DNA of 64,000 bases from Flavisphingomonas formosensis (GTDB taxonomy: Bacteria; Pseudomonadota; Alphaproteobacteria; Sphingomonadales; Sphingomonadaceae): NCBI RefSeq assembly GCF_009755815.1, contig NZ_WRPK01000010.1:62001-126000 (forward strand), read 5' to 3'. A program made the translations under genes and the position numbers. Numbering within the stretch: the first letter of the stretch is position 1; each line of letters starts with the position of its first letter. This document shows, one piece after another, positions 40,351 through 48,863 of the stretch. Below the pieces are notes generated by a model, which had not been told where the DNA came from, did no database searches, and saw only the letters and a list, made by a program, of their open reading frames with translations.

Positions 40351-41445
40351 TCATGGGACGATCCCGAGCGCACGGTAGCACCGGATATATTTGCGAACGA
40401 CATCGGCGGAATCGGCGCAGCCCGTAAAACCCGCCTTGCGCAGCTTGATGGTGCTGCTGATCCCCGACATCAGCCGGCGCTCGGGCGGCATGCTCTGGCT
40501 CCAGGCCCCCACGATCTGCGGCGTGGCGCCGAGCAGCGCATCGAGATCGCGCGGTGCCGCAAGCCCATGCGCTTCAACGAGGGCGGGCCAGAGCGGCGCG
40601 ATCCGGGCGAGTTCCGCCGGCAGATCGAAAGGCCGAGGGTCGCCCAACGGAATGCCGAACTCCTCGGCAAGGATCGGAAATATGTCGTGCAGTGGAAACA
40701 CGTCGCCGTTGGTGATGTTGAACACCTCGTTGCGCGCTGCAGGCGACGCGAACGCCCATTCGGTCGCCTCCGCGATCAGATCTGAATCGCACATCTCGAA
40801 GATGCCGCTGGTCCCGGCCGGCATCGGCAGGTTCAACCCTGCTTCCTTGCGCAAGGCCGCAAAGACTGTGAGCACCAGAGACCAGTTCATGTTGCCGCCA
40901 ACCGCCAGGCCGATCGTGCCGCCGGGACGCAGGATCGTCCAATTCCAGGGCGCGCCGCGCTGTCGCTCGGCGACATAGTCCTGCTGATGATGGTAGAAGT
41001 TCCAGTCCTTGTACGAGGCATCGGTCTCCCGAAACGGCAATTTCGTGGTGATGTGGGGCAAGTGCGAGCCGTAAGCCTTGAGCCCGTGCACGAGGAGTAC
41101 GTGCTGCAAGGCTCCGCCATCTGCCGCCAGAGGTTCCAGGATGTTGCGCAGCATCTCGACATTCTTGTCGATCTGTCCCTGATCTGCCCAGCCGGCGACG
41201 ATATCGTCGGCATTCTCGTTCACGGCCGCATAAGCAAGATGAGTGATATCGGCCCGTTCCGCCAAGGCCGCGCGACACGCATCACGATCGCCGAGATCGA
41301 GCCGGAGATGCTCGACGCCGGCGACGGTACGCCAGGGATCGCGCCGAGCAGCGGCAACGACCGACCAATCCGGCAAATCCGCGAAATGATCGACGATCGC
41401 CGTGCCGGTCACGCCGGTCGCCCCAGCAACCAGAATTCTAGGCAT
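40351..41445 (-). CDS. PRISE-type SDR (progesterone 5-beta-reductase / iridoid synthase-like)
   Basis: 364-aa extended SDR. NAD(P) binds at GATGVTG (8-14). Instead of the classical YxxxK motif it shows HGLKAYGSH (Lys123) and WNFYHHQQDYV (Tyr151 region), the layout of the PRISE family, where Lys and Tyr on separate motifs reduce enones. PRISE enzymes reduce the C=C of enones such as progesterone. Other landmarks: WTILRPGGTIGLAVGGNMNW and NEVFNITNGDVF. A steroid or terpenoid enone substrate is plausible but unproven. It ends four bases from the convergent peroxidase gene. Confidence 0.85.
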   Translation of the reverse strand: MPRILVAGATGVTGTAIVDHFADLPDWSVVAAARRDPWRTVAGVEHLRLDLGDRDACRAALAERADITHLAYAAVNENADDIVAGWADQGQIDKNVEMLRNILEPLAADGGALQHVLLVHGLKAYGSHLPHITTKLPFRETDASYKDWNFYHHQQDYVAERQRGAPWNWTILRPGGTIGLAVGGNMNWSLVLTVFAALRKEAGLNLPMPAGTSGIFEMCDSDLIAEATEWAFASPAARNEVFNITNGDVFPLHDIFPILAEEFGIPLGDPRPFDLPAELARIAPLWPALVEAHGLAAPRDLDALLGATPQIVGAWSQSMPPERRLMSGISSTIKLRKAGFTGCADSADVVRKYIRCYRALGIVP

Positions 41446-41573
41446 TTCCTCTCCTGTCGGTGCGGATCGATCCGCTCAGCAAGCGCCATATTTTAAGCAG
41501 CGATCGCAAAACCGCCATGACCATGCCGCCGGAGTACGAATTCTGCTGCCCTTCTGAGACATCGCACCCGAAA

Positions 41574-42509
41574 TCACGCGTGCCCGATCGCGATCTCCTG
41601 GGCATCGATCCGTAAGGGCACCTTAAGCTGACGGGCCGCCGAGCGCGCGAAAGCCCCGCTGTCGCCGAGCTCGAAACTCCCGCTGACGCGCGCCGATGCC
41701 AATCCTGGGTCCACGATGACGATCGGCCTCATGCCATAGCGGTTCATCTCCGCCACCGCGTTGCGCAGGGGCAGCGCCGCGAATATCGCCCGGCCAGTCT
41801 GCCAGGCGACCAGCGGCGCGAGCGAGGGGCTGTCTACGGACGGCGAATGGCCGGCACTGGCCTGAACGCGCTCGCGCGGCCCGATCTGGCGCAGCGGAGT
41901 GGCCGGATCACCCGCCGGCCGAATGCGTACGGTCCCTTCGATGACCAGCAAGGACAGGTTGGCCTGCCGGCCATCCACGTCGAGAGCAGCACCTTGGGAC
42001 AGAATGTCATAGCCCCCCGACTTCACCAGGAAAGGCCGCAACGGATCGTCGTCGAGTTGGAAATGCGCACGCCCTCTGTCCAGCGTTGCGAGGCGCCGAT
42101 CCGCCGCCATCGTCACCCGGACCGCGCTGTCGGTGTCGAGCAGCAGGATCGATCCGTCCGCCAACACGATCCGGCGCTGCTCGCCGCGTCCCGTCTCGTA
42201 GCGATCGGGTATATCGAACATCATGACCCCCGCTCCGGCGGCGGCGAGCGTGGCCACCGCACCGACACCCAGCAGCTTGCGGCGCGTCCAGCTGTTGGCG
42301 GGGGGCTGATGGCGTATTCCCGCGCCACCCGCTTCGTCCCATGCGGCCGTGACAAGGCCGAAGGCTTCTCGGTTGCGCGGATCCGCGGTCAGCCAGAGCT
42401 GAAATCCGGCCTCGTCCCGTGCCGTCCGCTCGTCGGAATGGAGCCGCGCCAGCCACGCAGCCGCTTCTGCCTTGAGATGCGCCGGCATCCCATTGACCGT
42501 CGGCTTCAC
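41574..42509 (-). CDS. FecR family anti-sigma factor
   Basis: 311-aa FecR-type regulator. N-terminal cytoplasmic domain (EAAAWLARLHSDE... FQLWLTADPRNREAFG, the sigma-binding part), one transmembrane segment (LLGVGAVATLAAAGAGVMMF), and periplasmic FecR domain with RYETGRGEQRRIVLADGSILLLDTDSAVRV when read through, the signature of the family. Start is GTG 42509, one base from the stop of the ECF sigma gene, so the pair is coupled. The FecI-FecR-FecA model predicts a partner TonB receptor; none is adjacent. Confidence 0.9.
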   Translation of the reverse strand: MKPTVNGMPAHLKAEAAAWLARLHSDERTARDEAGFQLWLTADPRNREAFGLVTAAWDEAGGAGIRHQPPANSWTRRKLLGVGAVATLAAAGAGVMMFDIPDRYETGRGEQRRIVLADGSILLLDTDSAVRVTMAADRRLATLDRGRAHFQLDDDPLRPFLVKSGGYDILSQGAALDVDGRQANLSLLVIEGTVRIRPAGDPATPLRQIGPRERVQASAGHSPSVDSPSLAPLVAWQTGRAIFAALPLRNAVAEMNRYGMRPIVIVDPGLASARVSGSFELGDSGAFARSAARQLKVPLRIDAQEIAIGHA

Positions 42510-42510
42510 C

Positions 42511-43026
42511 TCAAAGCGTCTCCGACCAACCGGTCAGGAACAGGGCAGCGGCAGCGACATGCCGCTCGACCAAGCGCGCAGGAATATCGAGCGCGAGCGC
42601 TATCTGACGATAGCTCATGCCTTCGATCCGGTGGAGCCGGAATGCGTCGCCGATCGGGCGCGGCAGCTTCGCGAGACCGGTCCGCAGATGATCCAGCCGG
42701 CGTTGCGCCTCGGCGATCTCGTCACGCAGGGGAACGCCTTCGCCCAATCTCAAAATGTCGGGCAATGGCCTCACCGCATCGGTTTGACGCATATCCCGCT
42801 GGAAATCGCTGGCCACCGGCGGAGCAGAAGCACGGATGCAGAGATCGACAGAAGCGCGTGCGCCTGCCCGGACCCGATAGGCTTCGAGCTTGGCGAAGGC
42901 CGCTTTCAACAGGTGATCCGCGGGAACCGGCCGGCTGACGATACGCGCCAAGCTGGTGAACAAAGGCCGCCAGGCGGCGCGAACCCGCGGGGAATGGCCC
43001 AGGGCCGAAGGGTTGCAATCCGGCAT
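42511..43026 (-). CDS. ECF RNA polymerase sigma factor (FecI-like)
   Basis: 171-aa sigma factor. The region 4 helix-turn-helix is RLDHLRTGLAKLPRPIGDAFRLHRIEGMSYRQIALALDIPARLVERHVAAA when read through; region 2 is degenerate but recognisable as LARIV...AFAKLEAYRVRAG. It pairs with the FecR gene downstream with a one-base gap. Such pairs are activated by signal from a TonB receptor in the outer membrane. The upstream start is ATG 43026. No known autoregulated promoter can be picked out. Confidence 0.8.
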   Translation of the reverse strand: MPDCNPSALGHSPRVRAAWRPLFTSLARIVSRPVPADHLLKAAFAKLEAYRVRAGARASVDLCIRASAPPVASDFQRDMRQTDAVRPLPDILRLGEGVPLRDEIAEAQRRLDHLRTGLAKLPRPIGDAFRLHRIEGMSYRQIALALDIPARLVERHVAAAALFLTGWSETL

Positions 43027-43092
43027 GCGTCGAGAATGCCTTCGAGGCCGACAATGTTCCCTGGCGGTCGCACGAGCTGGCGCGGCCGCCAG

Positions 43093-44307
43093 TCATCGCG
43101 TTGAGCCGGAGCCTACCGCCGCAAAGGCTGCGTCTTGAAAAGCCTTATGGATGACGGGAAGCACGGGATCGGAGAAGAGCCGCTGGGTCATCAGAATCAC
43201 GCTCAGTCCGCTGGCCGGATCGGCGATCCAGGACGTACCGAAGCCGCCAGCCCAGCCGATGCAACCCATCGGCCGTTCGGCCGCCTGCGGGTCGATGACG
43301 ACCGACATGCCATAGCCCCAGCCCGTGCCGGGCGCGAGGATCGGCCGGCCGCGCGATCGCTGGTCCTCATTCAGTCGGTCGACCTGCATCGCGGCCACGG
43401 CATCCGACGACAATAGCCGCTCCTCGCCATGGCGGCCGCCATTCAGGAGCAGGCGCGAAAAAGCGAGAAAATCGCCGACGGTCGCGACCAATCCGGCATC
43501 GCCTGCCTCGAAGGCCGGCGGCCGGCTCCATCCGCCCGTCCGCGCGTCGTCATGGAGGGCAAGGCGCTGCCCCTGCGCGACATAGGCCGGCACGAACCGC
43601 TCGATCTCCTCCGATGCAACGAAGAAACCGCTGTCCCGCATGCCGAGCGGCGCGAAGACGCGGTCTGCGAGGAAGGCGGAGAAAGGCTGATCTGCCGCGC
43701 GTGCCACCAGCACGCCCAGCACATTGGATCCCGCGGTGTAGAACCATTCGGCACCGGGTTGCGCCATCAGAGGCAATTCGCCGAGCCGCCGCATATAGCC
43801 GTCCGGACCATAAGGCGCGGCAGGATCCGGCGGACCAAAACCCGCGAGCCCGCGCTCCGCGATCGCACGCTGGATAGGATAGCGATCGGGAGGAGCGAGC
43901 GGGAGGCCCATGCCCCAGCGGAAGGTGAGCAAATCTTCCACGGTGATCCGCCGCTCCGCGGGGACCACATCGTCCAATGCGCTCTCGAGGCTGCGCAAAA
44001 CATGGCGATGGGCGAGTTCGGGCAGCAAATCGTCCACCGGATCGTCCAGTTGCAGCCTGCCTTCATCGACCAGCATCATCGTGGCGACGGCAGTGATCGG
44101 CTTGGTCATAGACGCGATGCGGAAGATCGTATCGGGCGTCATCGGATCGACCCCGCCGAGCGCCTTCGTACCTCCCACGAAAACATGGGTTTCGCCGCCG
44201 CAATCGACGAGACCGACCACGCCCGGAACCGTTCCCTCGCCGACATGATGGTCGATCACGCCCTGCAAGGCACGGAGGCCGCCGTGTGAAAACACCTCTT
44301 CGCCCAT
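43093..44307 (-). CDS. Serine hydrolase of the class C beta-lactamase/esterase family
   Basis: 404-aa cytoplasmic or exported hydrolase without a clear signal peptide. SxxK is RIASMTKPI, the Tyr motif is WFYTAGSNV, and near the end GWAGGFGTSW takes the place of the third (KTG-like) motif. This combination is seen in EstB-type esterases and lipid-tail hydrolases. Natural substrate unknown. ATG 44307 has GAGGGG upstream; longer frame is not supported. Confidence 0.85.
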   Translation of the reverse strand: MGEEVFSHGGLRALQGVIDHHVGEGTVPGVVGLVDCGGETHVFVGGTKALGGVDPMTPDTIFRIASMTKPITAVATMMLVDEGRLQLDDPVDDLLPELAHRHVLRSLESALDDVVPAERRITVEDLLTFRWGMGLPLAPPDRYPIQRAIAERGLAGFGPPDPAAPYGPDGYMRRLGELPLMAQPGAEWFYTAGSNVLGVLVARAADQPFSAFLADRVFAPLGMRDSGFFVASEEIERFVPAYVAQGQRLALHDDARTGGWSRPPAFEAGDAGLVATVGDFLAFSRLLLNGGRHGEERLLSSDAVAAMQVDRLNEDQRSRGRPILAPGTGWGYGMSVVIDPQAAERPMGCIGWAGGFGTSWIADPASGLSVILMTQRLFSDPVLPVIHKAFQDAAFAAVGSGSTR

Positions 44308-44407
44308 ACTCGTCCCCTCATCGCCGCCGCCCACTCCCTAGGCCATTTCCCCGTCCGGCGAGGCGGCCTATCGATGAATGGACGAACTGGCTCGACGGGA
44401 GGATTCG

Positions 44408-45061
44408 ATGGACGACCGCGCACCGACCTGCGACTGGTTCTTCGATATCGTTTCCCCCTTCGCCTATCTCCAGTGGAAGACGCGCGCCCGGCTCGCCGGC
44501 CGCATCCGGCTGCGTCCGGTGCCGATCCTGTTCGGCGCGATACTCGGGCATTGGCAGCAGAAGGGGCCGGCCGAGATCGCACCCAAGCGGCTGCACACCT
44601 ACCGATATTGCCAATGGCGAGCCGACACGCTCGGCGTCCCTTTCCGCTTTCCGCCAGGCCATCCCTTCAATCCGGTCTCCGCCTTGCGCCTGGTCGTGGC
44701 GCTGGGCGCCGGCGATGCAGCGGTCGATGCGCTATTCGATGCCGCCTTCGGCGAAGGCCGCGACGTTTCGGACATGACGGAGCTCGCGGCGATCGGGCAT
44801 CGCTTCGGCATTGCCGACGTGGAGGTCGAAATAGCACGCCCGGACATCAAGCAGCGCCTGCGCGCCAACACCGACGCTGCGCTCGCCCGCGGGGTTTTCG
44901 GCGTGCCGACCATCGATGTCGCCGGCACGCTGTTCTGGGGAGAGGATGCCACCGACATGCTGATCGCCTATCTCGACGACCCAGACCTGTTCGACACACC
45001 GGAAATGCGGCGTATCGCCGCCCTGCCCGTCGCGGCGACGCGTCCGACCAAGCCCGCCTGA
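44408..45061 (+). CDS. DsbA-like 2-hydroxychromene-2-carboxylate isomerase family protein
   Basis: 217-aa GST-kappa/DsbA-fold protein. Seen: CDWFFDIVSPFAYLQWKTRARL, with Ser in place of the DsbA Cys, and RGVFGVPTIDVAGTLFWGEDATDMLIAYL, the cis-Pro loop and C-terminal helix. Members isomerise 2-hydroxychromene-2-carboxylate in naphthalene catabolism or act as glutathione-dependent isomerases. ATG 44408 has GGGAGG six bases upstream. The gene is followed after 12 bases by a DUF4169 gene in the same operon. Confidence 0.88.
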   Translation: MDDRAPTCDWFFDIVSPFAYLQWKTRARLAGRIRLRPVPILFGAILGHWQQKGPAEIAPKRLHTYRYCQWRADTLGVPFRFPPGHPFNPVSALRLVVALGAGDAAVDALFDAAFGEGRDVSDMTELAAIGHRFGIADVEVEIARPDIKQRLRANTDAALARGVFGVPTIDVAGTLFWGEDATDMLIAYLDDPDLFDTPEMRRIAALPVAATRPTKPA

Positions 45062-45073
45062 GGAGACGCAACC

Positions 45074-45262
45074 ATGGCCGAGATCATCAACCTGCGTAGC
45101 GTCCGCAAGGCCCGCGTCCGGGCGGAGGCCGAAAGCAAGGCGGCGGCCAACCGGCAGCTGCACGGCCAGAGCAAGGCCGACAAGCGCGCCGTCAGCGAGG
45201 AACGCAAGCGGCGAGAGGCGCTGCTCGACGGCGCGAAGCGCGAAACGGACGAGCCGTCCTAA
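45074..45262 (+). CDS. DUF4169 family protein
   Basis: 62-aa highly charged protein: MAEIINLRSVRKARVRAEAES is the family opening; the rest is basic and Lys/Arg/Glu-rich. Function unknown; the family is widespread in alphaproteobacteria. GAGGAG ribosome binding site precedes the ATG. Its stop overlaps the stop region of the convergent Coq4 gene by four bases. Confidence 0.85.
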   Translation: MAEIINLRSVRKARVRAEAESKAAANRQLHGQSKADKRAVSEERKRREALLDGAKRETDEPS

Positions 45263-46143
45263 GCCCGGATCGCCGCCAGATCCTCGCGCCCGATACGGGC
45301 AAGTTCCTCGTCGGTCGGTTCTCGCCGCTCGATGAACACGGCATCGTCGGACCAACTGTCGACGTCCTCGGCGTTGCGGATGCCCAGTCGCTCACGCGCT
45401 TCGGCTATGGAAAGCTCCACGGCATCCTCATAGCGGGCCATCAGGATGGACTGCGACGCGAGGCCGATATTGATGCCGCGCCGCATCAGATCGATCACCG
45501 TCAGCCAGCTGGTCGGGTAATGGAGCCCCGCCCGCATCACCATGCGGAACCCGCCGAATACGTAGGTCGGCAGCAGCTCGTGCGCGAGCTCGGCACTCAT
45601 ATGCTGATGCGTGTTCGACAGGCGCACGAAATAGGGAAGAAGTTCGCCGAGCGAGTTGAAGCCGCCGCCGGTCACCAGATGCTCGAAATCGTGAATCTGG
45701 GCGAAACGCATGAAGATGAACTCTATGTCGCTGCGCGGTTCCACCACTGGCTGGCCGAAATTCACTTCATAGCCATAGTCGGTCAGATACCGATGATATT
45801 GGCCGCCAAGCGATTCGGGCGCCATCCTGCCGAAATCTTCCTTCGTCAGGCGGGACAGGAAGCGCTCCTCGATCCAGCGCCGGAAGGTCGGGTTGATCTC
45901 CTTCTCGCGATCGATCAGCGACTGGAGTTTGCGCGGATCCCGCATCTTGTTGAGCTCCTGCACCAGACCCAGGGTGGTGTCCGGCGGCACGGGCTGGTCC
46001 TGCCCGTTGCGGCGCAGGAAATGGGTGGTCAGCCAGTCCCGTATCTCCGGGCTGTTGAGATATTTGGAAGAACTGACAAGCGCGCTGCTCTCGGTCGTCA
46101 GCCGTGTGATACCCTTGTGAAAATAGGAATAATCTTCGTTCAT
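45259..46143 (-). CDS. Coq4 family protein
   Basis: 294-aa protein of the family named after yeast Coq4, an organiser and modifying enzyme of ubiquinone biosynthesis. The metal-binding signature HDxxH-x11-E is exact: His151, His155 and Glu167 in HDFEHLVTGGGFNSLGE. ATG 46143 starts MNEDYSYFHKG. It lies 16 bases downstream of the amidohydrolase gene and is not near ubi genes, so a role other than ubiquinone synthesis is possible. Confidence 0.88.
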   Translation of the reverse strand: MNEDYSYFHKGITRLTTESSALVSSSKYLNSPEIRDWLTTHFLRRNGQDQPVPPDTTLGLVQELNKMRDPRKLQSLIDREKEINPTFRRWIEERFLSRLTKEDFGRMAPESLGGQYHRYLTDYGYEVNFGQPVVEPRSDIEFIFMRFAQIHDFEHLVTGGGFNSLGELLPYFVRLSNTHQHMSAELAHELLPTYVFGGFRMVMRAGLHYPTSWLTVIDLMRRGINIGLASQSILMARYEDAVELSIAEARERLGIRNAEDVDSWSDDAVFIERREPTDEELARIGREDLAAIRA

Positions 46144-46159
46144 CGTTCGATCTTTCGGT

Positions 46160-47935
46160 TCAATGCGCACGCATGCCGCGGATCAATCGCCCTGGACGGG
46201 CGCCGCTATCCCGCTCGTCCTCGCGGGTCGGCACGCCGTTCAGGATCGTCGTACGAATGCCCGTCGCACCTTGCTGAAGACGTCCGCCGCCCGCCGGCAG
46301 GTCGAACACCATCTCGGGCTGCCCGAGGCGCAGCCGATCGAAATCGATGAGGTTGATGTCCGCGCGCTTGCCGACGGCAAGCTCGCCACGATCGCCGAGA
46401 CCGAAAGCGTCGGCATTGGCCTTGGTGATCCGCCGCACCATCGCTTCGAGCGGCAGCCTCGGCCCACGCACCCTGTCGCGCGCCCAATAGCTCAGATGAT
46501 AAGGCAGCATCGACGCGTCCGAGATCAGCCGCATGTGCGCGCCACCGTCACCGAGCGAGGAGAGCGTGCGCGGGTTTTGCAGAAGCTGCCAGCTATGATC
46601 CGAATTGCGGCGCGAATAGTTGAAGAACATGAAGGCGATGAGACCCCGCCCGTCGCCATCCGCGAAATGATCATAGGCGACGGCCAGGGGCGTGCGGCCG
46701 CTGCGCTCCGCTACCGGACCGACCGCATCGCTCTCGTCCGGCTCGTAATTCACCGGATCGCCCAGGCAATAGGCGCCGGGCAGGAGCGCGGTCATGAGTT
46801 GGCTCATACCGTGCAGCGTGAGATCGGGCTCGATCTCGGGGCTGACGTCCGCTTCCGCGAGGATCCGCGCGCGCCTGCCGGGATCGCGCATCGCCGCCAC
46901 GCGATCGGCCAGCGGCAGACCGGCGATCTCGCGATAGGAAGGCTTCAATGCGAACAGATGATATCCGTCGAGCATCGACATCATGCCGAAGCCGCGCGAG
47001 GCGACGTGCGCCATCACGTCCAGCCCCTCCGCCGCCGCGCGCTCGGTCTCGCCGATCATCATTCGCCAGTCGTCGGGATCGGTATCGAACTGCTGGAGGA
47101 GATAGTGGACCGGCCGCCCCGTGCGCCGCGCGATCGCCTCGACCAGCCGATGTTCGGCCAGCCGCGCATCGCGGCCGATATCCCGCCCCATGCCGAAGCC
47201 GCCGATCGTGCCGAGCAGGATGAGCTGGAAGATACCGCTCCCACCCTCCGCCATCGCGTCGGCCAGCGCGAACAGTTCGTCATGTTCGGCGAAGGTACCG
47301 GGCACATTGGCGAAATCCTCGCCATAGACATGTTCGGTGATCCGGCCCGCGGACAGGCCGAAGGCGCCGGCCGCCATCGCCTCGCGCACCTGCGCCGTCA
47401 TCGCGGCGATATCCTCCGCTGTCGCCTGCTCGTGGCGCAGCGCGCGCTCGCCCATCACATGCACGCGCAGCGGCGCGTGCGGCATCAACGCCGCGATATC
47501 GAGGCCGTAGCGGCGCCGGTCGAGGAAATCGAGATAGTCGGGGAAACCCTCCCACTCCCAGGGCACTCCCTCCTTGAGCACGATGCCCGGTATCGCTTCC
47601 ACCCCTTCCATCAGGGAGATCAGGCGATCGCGATCCCGCGGGCGGGCGGGCGCGAAACCCACGCCGCAATTGCCCATCACCGTGGTGGTGATGCCGTTCG
47701 AAAAGGAGGGGTCGATCCGGTCGTCCCAGGTCACCTGACCGTCATAATGGCTGTGTAGGTCGACAAAGCCCGGCGTGACGAGCAGCCCGTCCGCATCGAT
47801 CTCCCGCCGCGCCACGCCGGATATGCGCCCGCCGAGTTCGGCGATGCGCCCACCGGCGATGGCGAGGTCGCCGGTGCGCCGCTCGCTCCCTGTCCCGTCC
47901 ACCAGCGTTCCGCCGCGCAGGATGATATCGTACAT
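46160..47935 (-). CDS. Amidohydrolase family protein, D-aminoacylase / N-acyl-D-amino-acid deacylase type
   Basis: 591-aa TIM-barrel metallohydrolase. HSH (His61, His63) and the cysteine metal ligand in GNCGVGF (Cys90) match D-aminoacylases, which use a Zn site including a Cys. The C-terminal beta-sandwich part has [20 protein letters not shown]. The enzyme would cleave an amide or imide bond; substrate unknown. ATG 47935 has GGAGAGG upstream. The Coq4 gene is 16 bases downstream on the same strand. The open frame extends to 48013 but without signal. Confidence 0.88.
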   Translation of the reverse strand: MYDIILRGGTLVDGTGSERRTGDLAIAGGRIAELGGRISGVARREIDADGLLVTPGFVDLHSHYDGQVTWDDRIDPSFSNGITTTVMGNCGVGFAPARPRDRDRLISLMEGVEAIPGIVLKEGVPWEWEGFPDYLDFLDRRRYGLDIAALMPHAPLRVHVMGERALRHEQATAEDIAAMTAQVREAMAAGAFGLSAGRITEHVYGEDFANVPGTFAEHDELFALADAMAEGGSGIFQLILLGTIGGFGMGRDIGRDARLAEHRLVEAIARRTGRPVHYLLQQFDTDPDDWRMMIGETERAAAEGLDVMAHVASRGFGMMSMLDGYHLFALKPSYREIAGLPLADRVAAMRDPGRRARILAEADVSPEIEPDLTLHGMSQLMTALLPGAYCLGDPVNYEPDESDAVGPVAERSGRTPLAVAYDHFADGDGRGLIAFMFFNYSRRNSDHSWQLLQNPRTLSSLGDGGAHMRLISDASMLPYHLSYWARDRVRGPRLPLEAMVRRITKANADAFGLGDRGELAVGKRADINLIDFDRLRLGQPEMVFDLPAGGGRLQQGATGIRTTILNGVPTREDERDSGARPGRLIRGMRAH

Positions 47936-48025
47936 GGTCCAGCCTCTCCACCGCCGATCCGTCGCCCGGCTCGTGCTCCGGTTCGATTGCGACGTGACAT
48001 TGTGTCGCAGCAAGGATCACGCCTG

Positions 48026-48053
48026 TCGATAGGCATACGCACAAGGCTATCGA
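48026..48053. promoter_or_regulatory. Candidate operator upstream of amidohydrolase-Coq4 operon
   Basis: Seven-base perfect arms TCGATAG and CTATCGA with a 14-base spacer, about 90 bases upstream of the amidohydrolase start. It is the only clear dyad in the 318-base gap (47936-48253), which otherwise contains no gene I can support. Confidence 0.3.
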
Positions 48054-48253
48054 AAGCGGGCCATCCGCCGATCCACGACGGCTGTCGGGCCTCTAATCGT
48101 CGGATTGCCATCGCCTGTTTCTGTACCAAAGAGATATTCTGCGGCCATCGAGCCGACTGGGGGCCGACGAGACGCTCCCTTCCGACGCGCGAGCGGCGCC
48201 ACCTCGGGGTGGGGCCGTATCAGGCGGACGATCCAGAACCGAACGCGGTTGTC

Positions 48254-48628
48254 ATGACTGGGGGATCTGAGGAAGATCGCCGGGCGATCATGAGTCTGCA
48301 CAGGATATCGGCGAAAATGGTTTGGGATCTGCGCGGAGCATTGCTGCGGAAGGAAGAAAAGGAGTCGGCCCGGCTTGCCGACTTCGAATTCCGCCTGCGC
48401 GCCCGCGCCATGCGCCTGCTTGCCGAACGGCTCGGCCCGCCGGCTGAGGCTGCCTCGCTGGTTGCCGCGATCGCGCGTCGCGACGATGCCGGCATATTGG
48501 AGGAGATTGGCCAGGATGGACGGATCGACAGTTCGGCCTTGCAGCAGGCCTATGAAATGTGCCGCGCCGAGGCACGCCAACAACTGACCGCCGAGCTGGG
48601 CGATCCATCACCGCACCGGTTGGCCTGA
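48254..48628 (+). CDS. Hypothetical protein, helical, about 124 aa
   Basis: Soluble, mostly alpha-helical protein: MTGGSEEDRRAIMSLHRISAK then RGALLRKEEKESARLADFEFRLRARAMRLLAERLG when read through, and QQAYEMCRAEARQQLTAELG. No motif or family recognised. The start is uncertain: ATG 48254 is given, and ATG 48290 (MSLHRISAKMVW) has a GAGGAAG at rather long spacing. Base composition is like its neighbours. Confidence 0.5.
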   Translation: MTGGSEEDRRAIMSLHRISAKMVWDLRGALLRKEEKESARLADFEFRLRARAMRLLAERLGPPAEAASLVAAIARRDDAGILEEIGQDGRIDSSALQQAYEMCRAEARQQLTAELGDPSPHRLA

Positions 48629-48863
48629 GCGGCGGGCTGGCGATGATTTTCTGGCAGGAAGGCCGACCATTTCCATCCGGCCTGCTATTCCGAACGCAAA
48701 GCGCAACGCGACATATACATCCAATTCGCAGCGATCCGTCTCCGATGCGACGAGCCGCTTTAGGACTCATTCACCTTCGCCTGCGACTCGTCTAGCGTCA
48801 GCCGCCGGCTGGCTGCGCGATGCTGGGATCGCGTCGGCCGTCGGGGTGTGAGGGGGCGAACAG

